Part shown: positions 53,335 to 61,384 of the stretch, one piece after another
Layout: the number at the start of each line of letters is the position of its first letter
How positions within the stretch are numbered: the first letter of the stretch is position 1
From: Xiheicaenibacterium sp046351325
GTDB lineage: Bacteria > Myxococcota_A > Polyangia > Polyangiales > Polyangiaceae
Assembly: GCA_046351325.1 (NCBI GenBank)
Contig: JAXLYR010000001.1
Location: 620,001-684,000 of the forward strand
Direction of reading: 5' to 3'
DNA length: 64,000 bases
Program-made: the position numbers and the translations under genes
The notes under the pieces: model-generated
Told to the model about the DNA's origin: nothing
What the model saw: the letters and a program-made list of their open reading frames with translations, nothing else
The model's database searches: none

Positions 53335-55179
53335 GTGGCCACCGTCCTCTTCGTCGCATTGCTCGTCGGCTTCGCGATCATCGTCGCGCGCCGCGCGCGG
53401 CGTGAACCGGCTGGTTGGGCGCTCGTCCTCACGCTCGCGCTGTCACCGCTCACGCTGTGGATGCGGCCCACCAGCGAGCCTCTGCCCGCTGGCCTGCCGA
53501 AGGTCACGCCGCGCGGGCAATACATCGGCTCGGACGCGTGCCTCGCGTGTCACCCCGCCGAGCACGAGAGCTGGCTGCGCACCTACCACCGCTCGATGAC
53601 CCGCGTCGCGCGCGGCGACGCCATCCTCGCGCCTTTGGGTCGGAGCGACCTCGAGATCGACGGGAGATCGATCGTGGTCGAGCGCGAGCCGGACAGGCTG
53701 TTCATCACGATGCCGGATCCAGGCGCGCTCGCTTCGAGCGTCGAGGCGCTCGGCGATGTCGTGCCCAGCGTGAGGCGCGAGGTCGTGATGACGACGGGCT
53801 CGCATCACTACCAAGCCTATTGGGTTCGCGGAATGCGGGACGGAGAGCTCCGCGCTGCGCCCGTCGTTTGGCACCGCGAGCTCGGGCGCTTCGTCCCGCG
53901 ACACGACGTCTTCCTCCAACCAGCCGACGAGCGTGATCGCCTCGTTCGTTGGAACTCAAACTGTCTCGTCTGTCATGCGACGGCCGCGCAGCCTCGACAC
54001 GACCTCGCGGCGGACAAGTTCGACACCGAGAGCGTCGAGCTCGGGATCGCGTGCGAGGCCTGCCACGGCCCGGGCGGCGCGCACGCCGAGCGCTACCGCG
54101 ACCCGCTCGAGCGAAGGCTCGCGGAGACCGAGGACACGCCCGCCGCGGACATCGTCAACCCGGCGAAGATCGACAAGGAGCGCTCGGCAGAGATCTGCGG
54201 CCAATGCCACGCTTACACCTATCCGAAGGACGAAGAGGAGTGGTGGGCCTACGGGTTCACGCGGACGTTCACGCCGGGCAAACCGCTCTCGGACAGCCGG
54301 TACATCCTCGGGAGGGACAGCGGCGCGGGCCCGGGTTTCAAGCTCGATGCTGCGCGCGAGAGTCTGTTCTGGGGAGACGGGACGATCCGCGTGAGCGGCA
54401 GGGAGTTCAACGCGCTCTCGAGCTCGGCGTGCTTCACGCGCGGCTCGGGAGAGCGCCGCGTCGCGTGCGTCGACTGCCATTCACTCCATCGCTCCGATCC
54501 CGATGACCAGCTCGGCGATGACGGCAAGACCGGCGCCGCGTGCACGTCGTGCCACGAGGGATTCGCCGAGCGCTCGCACACGCACCACGACTCGGTGGGT
54601 TGCTACGACTGCCACATGCCTCGCGTGTCGTATGCGCTCTATCGCACGCAGCGCTCGCATCGCATCGACTCCCCGAGCGCGCGACGCGCACGAGAGACGG
54701 GGCGACCGCCGGCGTGCAACCTCTGCCACGTCGATCGCTCGCTCGAGTGGACCGCGCGCGAGCTCGAGCGCACCTTCTCGATGCGCGCCGAGGTCGCGAG
54801 TGAAAACCCCGACGAAGAGGCCCTGCCGTTCGTCGTCGAGATGGCGCTCTCCGGCGACGCCGCGGCGCGTGTCGTCGCAGCCGATCACCTCGCGTCGCCC
54901 GAGACGACGGCTGCGGTCACCTCGCGAGACGGGCGCGCGCTCGCTGCCGCGGCCCTCGCGGAGCTCCTCGTCGATCCCTACTCTGCCGTGCGCGTCGTCG
55001 CGTCGCGTGCGCTCGAGGGGCTCGGGCTCCTGCGGTCGGGCGAGTACGATTTTCTCGGCGACGATCGAGCGGCCGCGCGCGCGCTCGTCCTCTCGCGCAT
55101 CGACGGCCCCTTCGATGCGGCCGCGGTCGCTCGCGCCCTCGCGAGACGCGACGATCGGCCCATGCTGATCGCGGAGTGA
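53335..55179 (+). CDS. Octaheme cytochrome c554-like protein with C-terminal helical repeats
   Basis: The 614-residue protein (GTG start) has two hydrophobic segments near the N-terminus (about 2-20 and 28-45) and then eight CxxCH motifs: CLACH, CLVCH, CEACH, CGQCH, CVDCH, CTSCH, CYDCH and CNLCH. The order DACLACHPAEHESW, NCLVCHAT, CEACHGPGGAHAERY and CYDCHMPRVSY is that of cytochrome c554-related (multiheme nitrite/hydroxylamine-type) proteins. The last 130 residues (VEMALSGDAAARVVAADHL ... SAVRVVASRALEGL) are HEAT-like helical repeats. Its location next to the conduit suggests a membrane-anchored periplasmic electron carrier or oxidoreductase. The stop overlaps the next gene (GTGA). Confidence 0.85.
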   Translation: MATVLFVALLVGFAIIVARRARREPAGWALVLTLALSPLTLWMRPTSEPLPAGLPKVTPRGQYIGSDACLACHPAEHESWLRTYHRSMTRVARGDAILAPLGRSDLEIDGRSIVVEREPDRLFITMPDPGALASSVEALGDVVPSVRREVVMTTGSHHYQAYWVRGMRDGELRAAPVVWHRELGRFVPRHDVFLQPADERDRLVRWNSNCLVCHATAAQPRHDLAADKFDTESVELGIACEACHGPGGAHAERYRDPLERRLAETEDTPAADIVNPAKIDKERSAEICGQCHAYTYPKDEEEWWAYGFTRTFTPGKPLSDSRYILGRDSGAGPGFKLDAARESLFWGDGTIRVSGREFNALSSSACFTRGSGERRVACVDCHSLHRSDPDDQLGDDGKTGAACTSCHEGFAERSHTHHDSVGCYDCHMPRVSYALYRTQRSHRIDSPSARRARETGRPPACNLCHVDRSLEWTARELERTFSMRAEVASENPDEEALPFVVEMALSGDAAARVVAADHLASPETTAAVTSRDGRALAAAALAELLVDPYSAVRVVASRALEGLGLLRSGEYDFLGDDRAAARALVLSRIDGPFDAAAVARALARRDDRPMLIAE

Positions 55180-55634
55180 TCTACGCTGCGCGCATCGTCG
55201 TGGAGAGCTCGCGGATCGCCAGGAGACACGTCGCGGTCGGCTTCGCCGGGCTCGCGCTCTTCGTGCTCGTGGGCTTGGGCCTCGAGGCCGCGCACGCGCT
55301 GAAGGCTCCCGGTTACCTCGACGCCGACCACACCACGCGCCGGCTCCTTCTTCGACTCGGGCACGCGCACGGCGGACTCGTGTCGATGGTCCACATCCTC
55401 TACGGCCTCGCGGCTCATCGCTGGCCGGCGATCGCGACGCCGCTCACGTCGCTCTGCTACTGGATCGCGTTGCTCCTCGTCCCCGGTGGCTTCTTGCTCG
55501 GCGCGATCGGGGCGACCGCCTCCGACCCTGGGATCTTCGTGCTGCTCGTCCCGCCGGGCGCGTTCGCGTTCATGTTCGGTCTGGGGCTCACAGCGAAGAG
55601 GCTATGGGCGGACCTCCCCGACGAAGACTCGTGA
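55176..55634 (+). CDS. Membrane protein coupled to the octaheme cytochrome
   Basis: The 152-residue protein has four hydrophobic helices (about 20-40, 65-80, 88-108 and 115-138) and several His residues in or near the helices (HALKAPGYL, LGHAHGGLVSMVHILYG). It starts with a GTG that overlaps the octaheme gene's stop. It may be a membrane anchor or a heme b-containing partner, but no family is recognised and the His residues alone do not prove heme binding. It converges with the phosphatidyltransferase gene. Confidence 0.65.
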   Translation: MIYAARIVVESSRIARRHVAVGFAGLALFVLVGLGLEAAHALKAPGYLDADHTTRRLLLRLGHAHGGLVSMVHILYGLAAHRWPAIATPLTSLCYWIALLLVPGGFLLGAIGATASDPGIFVLLVPPGAFAFMFGLGLTAKRLWADLPDEDS

Positions 55635-55658
55635 GCGCAATGCTTACAGACGCGTCAG

Positions 55659-56249
55659 TCAGCGTGTGGCCTCCGCCTCCGTAGCGCGGGCCGCAAAATG
55701 GACATAACTCGCTGCAGCCACGACCCCGACCGCCCCGGCGAGGATCGTGAGCACCGAGCCGCCCGGCCAACGGAAGAGGCAGAGCGTGACCGCCACGAAC
55801 TGCATGAACGTCGTGAGCTTGCCCAACTGATTGGCGCGATGCTCCTCGCTCAGCTTGCGACGATCTCCTCGGAGCGCCATGAACGCCGCGATCGCGAGCT
55901 CACCGAGGTCGCGTGTCCCGAGCCACAAGACCGCGAGCGGCGTGAGCAGCCCCGCCCAAAGCATCGAGAGCGCCACTGACAATACGAAGATCTTGTCAGT
56001 CGCGCCGTCGACCGCGGCGCCTATCGCGGTGGTCTGATTGAATCGGCGCGCCCACCAGCCGTCGAGCAAGTCCGTCAATCCGGCCAACACGATGACCCCG
56101 AACGCGAGCGGGGCGTCGCGCGAGCAGAATGGAAACACGAGCGCGAGCGGCACCCTCGACAAGCTGAGGAGGCTCGGCACCAACAAGAGATCCCGTGCGC
56201 GGAGCACGCGGGCGCGGTCGACAGGATGCTCTTGGTCAGGAGCAACCAT
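55659..56249 (-). CDS. CDP-alcohol phosphatidyltransferase
   Basis: The 196-residue membrane protein carries the CDP-alcohol phosphotransferase signature across LTDLLDGWWARRFNQTTAIG and AVDGATDKI: D-x2-D-G-x2-A-R-x7-8-G-x3-D-x3-D. It has about five hydrophobic helices. It would join an alcohol (glycerol phosphate, phosphatidylglycerol or inositol) to a CDP-diacylglycerol in phospholipid synthesis. Its size is that of PgsA-type enzymes, but the substrate cannot be fixed. The first 25 residues are polar and may not all be translated. Confidence 0.88.
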   Translation of the reverse strand: MVAPDQEHPVDRARVLRARDLLLVPSLLSLSRVPLALVFPFCSRDAPLAFGVIVLAGLTDLLDGWWARRFNQTTAIGAAVDGATDKIFVLSVALSMLWAGLLTPLAVLWLGTRDLGELAIAAFMALRGDRRKLSEEHRANQLGKLTTFMQFVAVTLCLFRWPGGSVLTILAGAVGVVAAASYVHFAARATEAEATR

Positions 56250-56275
56250 GGCTCACACCAAGGTGCAACGGATAT

Positions 56276-56303
56276 GCCGATAGCGGCTACGCCGGATATC
56301 GGC
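56276..56303. promoter_or_regulatory. Inverted repeat in the divergent gap before the protease gene
   Basis: GCCGATA (56276-56282) and TATCGGC (56297-56303) form a perfect 7-bp pair with a 14-bp loop that itself has a GGC/GCC pair. It lies 90 bp upstream of the protease ATG, in the 143-bp gap between divergent genes. Confidence 0.35.
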
Positions 56304-56392
56304 CTTTCGTTCCCGGAGCTCGCAGCTTCTGCACGCGCAAAGCGGATTTGTCGCGACTTGTGGGTCCCAGGGGCGATCGATATACGGAATCC

Positions 56393-57943
56393 ATGAGAAA
56401 CTGGTCGTCGCTCTCCCTTTCGCTGTTGGCCCTGTCGGCGCTCCACTGCTCTTCGAAGGAGGCGCCGAGCTCGGGCAAGAGCGCCGCGGCCACAGCGAGC
56501 GCGACCGCCACAGCGTCCGCGAGCTCTGCGGCCAAGCCGACGACTACAGCTGCGAGCTCGTCGGCTGCGGGGTCGAGCTCGGCCCCGGGCCACGTGGCCT
56601 CCGCGCCGATCGCCGCGCGCGCGTCCGCTGGTTCGGCGCTCGACGTCGATGGCGACGGCGACGGTGACGGCATCGCGATGGACGTGAACAAAGACGGCAA
56701 GGTCGACGGCATCGACACCGACGGGGACGGCAAACTCGACGGGCAGGACTTCAACGGCGACGGCCACATCACGGTTTGGGCGACCCTCGGGACTGGCCTG
56801 AAGCTCAGCACCAAAGAGCAGAAGGCTCGAATGTTCGAGCAGCCCGACCCGGACTTCTACGACGACCTCGACAAGAGCTTCAAAGGCAAGAACAGCACGG
56901 GCGGGGAGGTCCAAATCCAACCGGCCGTCGATGTCTCGGCTGGCTTTCAGGCTCGTAACCAAGGTGACCAGTCGAGCTGCTCGGCCTTTGCGATCGCCGC
57001 GGGTATCACGCTCGTCCGCGGGCAGCGCGAGGGGGCGGACCCGAATGGGATCTTCGCGAGCCCCGCGTTCATCTACGAGCGATTGCGGACGCTGGAGAGT
57101 CCACCCGTCGAGTGCAACCAAGGCACGTTCATCGCGACAGGGCTGGCAGGCCTCGTTCGGGAGGGCGCGGCGACCGCCGAGGAGATCCCCTACCAATCGG
57201 AGGAAGACGGCAGCGTCTGCAGCGTGAACTCCGAGGCAAAAGAGGGGCACCTCTATCGGCTCGGCGGATATGAAGAGATGCTCCCCGTCACCCGCTCGCG
57301 CATCAAAGAGACCTTGTCCGCGGGCCTGCCCGTCGTCATCGGAGTGACGTTGCCCCCGGGGTTCGAGGACTGGAACGGAGAGGCCGCGAAGGCCGTCTTC
57401 AAGGGCCAGGGCGAGTGCACGAGCTCCGTCCATTGCGGTGGACACGCGATGCTCATTACCGGTTACGACGACGCGAAGAGCGCCTATCGAATCCTCAATA
57501 GCTGGGGGCCCGATTGGGGTGACGCTGGCTACTTCTATTGGGACTACGAGGATTTCGAGAGTCGAGGACCGGAGGCGTTCGTGATGATCGCGGAGCCCAA
57601 CCCGAAGCCGTTCGCGGCGCCCGACGCAGCCCACTTCAAATTCACCGAAGAAGGCGGCGTGCTCTACAAAGACGAGGCTGCCTATCAATACACGCTCCGC
57701 GTGGCCGCCTCCGAGCCGGTGCACATCAAGAAGGTCTCCCTCACGCCGAAGGACGGCGAGCCCCTCGAGGACGCCGAGGTCGACGTGTGGCTCTCTTACG
57801 GCGATGTCGTGTTTTATGCCGGAGAGAACCAACCTCCTGCGGGCGACGCCCAAGCGACCATCGAGGGTGAGCTGCGCGACGGCACCCCGGTGAAGGACAC
57901 ACTGACGGTCAAACTGGAGGCACCCGAGACGAGCTCGGACTGA
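56393..57943 (+). CDS. Papain-like (C1) cysteine peptidase lipoprotein with calcium-binding-type repeats
   Basis: The 516-residue protein starts with a lipoprotein signal (LSALHC), an Ala/Ser/Thr spacer, and then Asp-rich repeats like EF-hand or thrombospondin type 3 loops (DVDGDGDGDGI, DVNKDGKVDGIDTDGDGK, DFNGDGHI; residues about 82-123). The protease domain has the catalytic Cys196 in NQGDQSSCSAFAIAAG, His351 in CGGHAMLITGYDD and Asn369 in ILNSWGPDWGDAGYFYW, the papain triad. The C-terminal 100 residues form a beta-domain. The enzyme would be exported and probably needs Ca2+. Start is the ATG at 56393; the frame is open further upstream without a better start. Confidence 0.88.
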   Translation: MRNWSSLSLSLLALSALHCSSKEAPSSGKSAAATASATATASASSAAKPTTTAASSSAAGSSSAPGHVASAPIAARASAGSALDVDGDGDGDGIAMDVNKDGKVDGIDTDGDGKLDGQDFNGDGHITVWATLGTGLKLSTKEQKARMFEQPDPDFYDDLDKSFKGKNSTGGEVQIQPAVDVSAGFQARNQGDQSSCSAFAIAAGITLVRGQREGADPNGIFASPAFIYERLRTLESPPVECNQGTFIATGLAGLVREGAATAEEIPYQSEEDGSVCSVNSEAKEGHLYRLGGYEEMLPVTRSRIKETLSAGLPVVIGVTLPPGFEDWNGEAAKAVFKGQGECTSSVHCGGHAMLITGYDDAKSAYRILNSWGPDWGDAGYFYWDYEDFESRGPEAFVMIAEPNPKPFAAPDAAHFKFTEEGGVLYKDEAAYQYTLRVAASEPVHIKKVSLTPKDGEPLEDAEVDVWLSYGDVVFYAGENQPPAGDAQATIEGELRDGTPVKDTLTVKLEAPETSSD

Positions 57944-57972
57944 TAAGTAAGGACTGGAGCCGCGGCGATGCC

Positions 57973-58545
57973 ATGACAATCCTGTCAGCCAAGATCGTCG
58001 CGAGGTTCCACCGGATCACGCCGCGGACGGACGAGATGTCGGCAGCCCTGACGAACGGCTCGAACGTCGTTTGGCGGTGTCCGACCTACGGCGGCGGCTT
58101 GCCTCATGACCTGGTCCACGCCGTCGTGGAGCCTGCGTTCGGATTGGTCCACGCGCTCTGGGGCCGGGTCGCGCGTGGGATCGATCCGTCCGTCGCGAAC
58201 GCGCGCCGCGCTTGGGCGCGCGACGCGGAGCACGCCGAGCTCCTCGTCGCAGAGGGCCTCGCGGCAGTCCATTGGTTCGACCCGCTCGAGAGCGGCGCGT
58301 CGCAGTGCGCCTCGATCGCGGAGAGCTGCCGATCGTTCGGGGTCGAGCCGCCCGCGTCGACGACGGACGCCGACCGCGCCGAGCTCGTCATCGAGGTCCT
58401 GCGTCGACTCCGCGCGCGATGGCGCGAGAGCGGGAGCGAAGACGGCCGCGCCGTAATGGAGCTCGAGCTCGCGCCGACCGAACCCGAAGCGAGCTTTGCT
58501 CGAATCGCCCGCGGAGAAGCGATCACCATCCGCGACACTCGGTAG
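57973..58545 (+). CDS. Conserved hypothetical protein with LPHDLVH motif
   Basis: The 190-residue protein has no signal peptide or membrane segment. A segment GGGLPHDLVHAVVEPAFGL (about residues 41-59) resembles a motif seen in many uncharacterised bacterial proteins that begin with a strand and have LPHDLVHFVVE near residue 40. The remaining sequence is helical and acidic. The function is unknown. It is followed 13 bp later by the stress-protein/phospholipase D fusion, so the two may be cotranscribed. Confidence 0.65.
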   Translation: MTILSAKIVARFHRITPRTDEMSAALTNGSNVVWRCPTYGGGLPHDLVHAVVEPAFGLVHALWGRVARGIDPSVANARRAWARDAEHAELLVAEGLAAVHWFDPLESGASQCASIAESCRSFGVEPPASTTDADRAELVIEVLRRLRARWRESGSEDGRAVMELELAPTEPEASFARIARGEAITIRDTR

Positions 58546-58558
58546 ACTCCGAGCCGTC

Positions 58559-61360
58559 GTGACGTGGTTCGAGCGCCCCATGATCGTGGTCCGTGCGGCG
58601 GACGCCGACGGCTCCGCGTCGCGCGCGGGCCTCGCAGCGTTCGCGCGCCACGCGAGGCGCGCCGTGGTCGTCGCGAAGCTCGAACGTGAGCTCACGATGC
58701 GGCTCGGCGCTGTCGACACGACGGGCATCGAGCGCGTGCTCGAGCGCGCGGAGCGAGCGGCCGCCGCGACGATGAAGGCCGTCGCGGGCGCGGGCCTCGA
58801 GGTCGAGCTCCACGTCGCGACCGACGACGACCTCAGCGTGCTTTCGAACTTGGTCGCGAGCCTCGCGCTGGACGTCGTGCTCGTCGACGACGGCGACGCG
58901 TACTCGCGCCTCGACTCGACGAGCTGGGCGGCCGAGCTCACGCGCGTCATCGGCCGACCCGTCGCGCTCCTTCGAGGCTCTCGGCCTGCGGCGTCGCCGA
59001 CGTCGCTGCTCTGCCCGTTCGACGGCGACGTCGCGTCGGTCGCGACGGTCGCGGCGCTGCTCGGCGCGTGCTGCGACAGCACCGTGTCGGTCACGCTGGG
59101 CGCGCTCGGCGACGTCGACGCGGGCCTCGAGGCCCGCGTGAGCGCGCTCGGCGCCGCGCTCGAGCTCCGCGCGGCGCTGCGCCTCGAGCCGCTCGAGATC
59201 CCGCTGCTCGGCGCGGAGGCCACCGTCGACCAGGTCCTCTCTCGGTTCGACGCGATCGTCGTGCCGTCGGAGGGGCCGCGCGGCGTGACGGGGCTGCTCG
59301 CCGCGCGCCGCATGAGGCGAATCATCGAACGCGCCGACGCGCCGATCATCGTCGCGCCTCGCGTCGATCGCCCGGAGCACGCGAGCGCGCTCGAGGTCTC
59401 CGACGCGATGGTGATGAACGCGCGAGCGATCGTCCGTCTCGAGGAGCGCGGCGCGTTCGGGCGTGCGCGCGGCTTCGTCGCCGAAGACGTGGGCCTCGTC
59501 CTCGGGGATCGAGCCCCGAAGCGCGTGCCCGTGCGCGAGAGCGTCGTCGTCGTCGAGGGCGCGCTCACGGCCGCGCAGAGCGTCGGCGTCGGGCGCTCCG
59601 ATCCGGTCCTCGACTCGGGCGTCGAGACGATCGAGGCCGCCGCCGCGCTCGTGCGTCCTTCGGACAAACGCTGGCTGCTCGCGGACGCGAGCCTGCCGCC
59701 TTCGGTCATCACGGCCGCGCTCGCCGCGATCGGTGGCGAGCTCAGCCTCGCGCTCGTGCGACTCGTCGAGGAGGACTCGCTCGGAGATCTGCGTCGCTTG
59801 GATTTCGGCTCACCGGCGTTCGTGCTCGACGCGCGAGACGTGCTCGAAGAGGGCGATGTCTCCGACCTGCCGCGCGAGGTGGACGGCGTGCGCCTCTGGC
59901 GATGCGCGGCGCGGCTGCGCGCGTACGGGTTTCGTGTGGAGGCGATCCTGCCGGCTCGCCGAGGTCGGCTTCGCCCGCTCGGCTTCGCGATCCTCGACGT
60001 GGACGCGCTCGACGGCAGCGCGGCCGCTGTGGCGCAGAGCCACGTCGCGCCGGCGCCGCTCGACGCGGCGGCCGACGGCCGCGCGATGTTTGCACAACGT
60101 CTTACTCATGCCTCGGGTGCGCGACTCGTCGGCGGGAACGCCCTCGAGCTCCACGTCGACAACCGCGCCGCGCGCGAGGCCGCGCTCGAGCTCGTCGCGA
60201 GCGCCGCGGAGCGGCTGTACATCCAGTCGTACATCTTCGAAGACGACGCGATCGGGCAGGTCTTCGAGCGCGCCGTGCGGGGCGCTGCCGCGCGCGGAGT
60301 CGCAGTCAAAATCCTCGCCGATTCGCTCTACAGCTTGCACGAGTCCATGGGGTTCACGAACCCGCTCCTCGAGCGGCTCTCGAACGTCGACAACGTCGAG
60401 GTGCTCGCCGTCGCAAAACTACCGAGCGTGCCCACCGTGCCGAGCGTGGAGGATCTCAAGCGGCGCGATCACCGCAAGTTGATCGTCGCGGACGGTCGAG
60501 TCGCGATCGTGTCGGGTCGCAATGTCGGCGCCACCTACTACTCGAGCTTCGAGGAGGTCGTGCTCACGCGCCGCTCGCCGTGGCACGACGTGCCTTGGAT
60601 CGACGCGTCGATCCGCGTCGCGGGGCCCGCTGCCTCGGCGATCGAGCAGGCCTTCGTTCGCACGTGGAACGACACGGCCGAGCCTCCGATCGCGCGCCTC
60701 GTCGCGAGGGACGCCGCGCCTGCGGCGCCCGTCGGCTCGTTCGAGGTTCGCATCGTCGAACACGAGGGGCTCGGCGACGCATGCACGCTGGAGGCATACC
60801 TCGCGTGCTTCGCGGCCGCGGAGCGCACGATCGACCTCGTGCACGGCTTCCCCCTGCAGCTCGAGATCGTCGCGGCGTTGATGCGAGCGATCGCACGCGG
60901 CGTGCGCGTTCGCGTGCTCGTCGGGCGCGTGCGTCCGATGTTCGCCGTGGAGGTCCCCTTCGAGGGCGGCACGATCCGCGACCTCGCGGATGCGTTCGTG
61001 CGCGGTCGCTTGGATGCCTTGTTCGCGGCCGGCGCGGAGGGCTACGAGGTCGCGCTGAGCCCGCTCCCCAACTGGGAGCCGGAGCTCGTGTCGGTGCACC
61101 CGCCCGTCCACGCGAAGCTCGTCGTCGTCGACGATCGCATCACGGCAGTCGGCAGCGCGAACCTCGACGCGACAGGCAGCTATTGGGAGAGCGAGGTGCT
61201 CGTGGTCGTCGACGATGCGCGCTTCGGACGCGAGGCTGCGAACGCGATCGCGGCGCTCCTCGGCCGCAGTCGGCGCATCGATCGCGAGGCCGCGGACTGG
61301 GCCTCGAGCCGCAGCGTCAACACCTTCCTCAGTCGACATTGGCCGAGCCTCATCGGCTGA
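58559..61360 (+). CDS. Stress-protein-like / phospholipase D (cardiolipin synthase) fusion
   Basis: From the GTG at 58559 the product has 933 residues. The first half looks like tandem Rossmann-like domains of universal-stress-protein type (strands IVVRA, DVVLVDDG, PVALLRGSRP, DAIVVPSE, PIIVAPRVDRP), though its ATP-binding glycines are poor. The C-terminal half is a phospholipase D/cardiolipin synthase module: YIQSYIFEDDAIGQVF, the first HKD motif HRKLIVAD (His638), and the second HAKLVVVD (His851) with GSANLDATG. It would transfer phosphatidyl groups or hydrolyse phospholipids. The fusion would link a small-molecule or stress-sensing region to lipid synthesis. Confidence 0.8.
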   Translation: MTWFERPMIVVRAADADGSASRAGLAAFARHARRAVVVAKLERELTMRLGAVDTTGIERVLERAERAAAATMKAVAGAGLEVELHVATDDDLSVLSNLVASLALDVVLVDDGDAYSRLDSTSWAAELTRVIGRPVALLRGSRPAASPTSLLCPFDGDVASVATVAALLGACCDSTVSVTLGALGDVDAGLEARVSALGAALELRAALRLEPLEIPLLGAEATVDQVLSRFDAIVVPSEGPRGVTGLLAARRMRRIIERADAPIIVAPRVDRPEHASALEVSDAMVMNARAIVRLEERGAFGRARGFVAEDVGLVLGDRAPKRVPVRESVVVVEGALTAAQSVGVGRSDPVLDSGVETIEAAAALVRPSDKRWLLADASLPPSVITAALAAIGGELSLALVRLVEEDSLGDLRRLDFGSPAFVLDARDVLEEGDVSDLPREVDGVRLWRCAARLRAYGFRVEAILPARRGRLRPLGFAILDVDALDGSAAAVAQSHVAPAPLDAAADGRAMFAQRLTHASGARLVGGNALELHVDNRAAREAALELVASAAERLYIQSYIFEDDAIGQVFERAVRGAAARGVAVKILADSLYSLHESMGFTNPLLERLSNVDNVEVLAVAKLPSVPTVPSVEDLKRRDHRKLIVADGRVAIVSGRNVGATYYSSFEEVVLTRRSPWHDVPWIDASIRVAGPAASAIEQAFVRTWNDTAEPPIARLVARDAAPAAPVGSFEVRIVEHEGLGDACTLEAYLACFAAAERTIDLVHGFPLQLEIVAALMRAIARGVRVRVLVGRVRPMFAVEVPFEGGTIRDLADAFVRGRLDALFAAGAEGYEVALSPLPNWEPELVSVHPPVHAKLVVVDDRITAVGSANLDATGSYWESEVLVVVDDARFGREAANAIAALLGRSRRIDREAADWASSRSVNTFLSRHWPSLIG

Positions 61361-61384
61361 GACGCGCCTCGCGACCGCGGCGCA

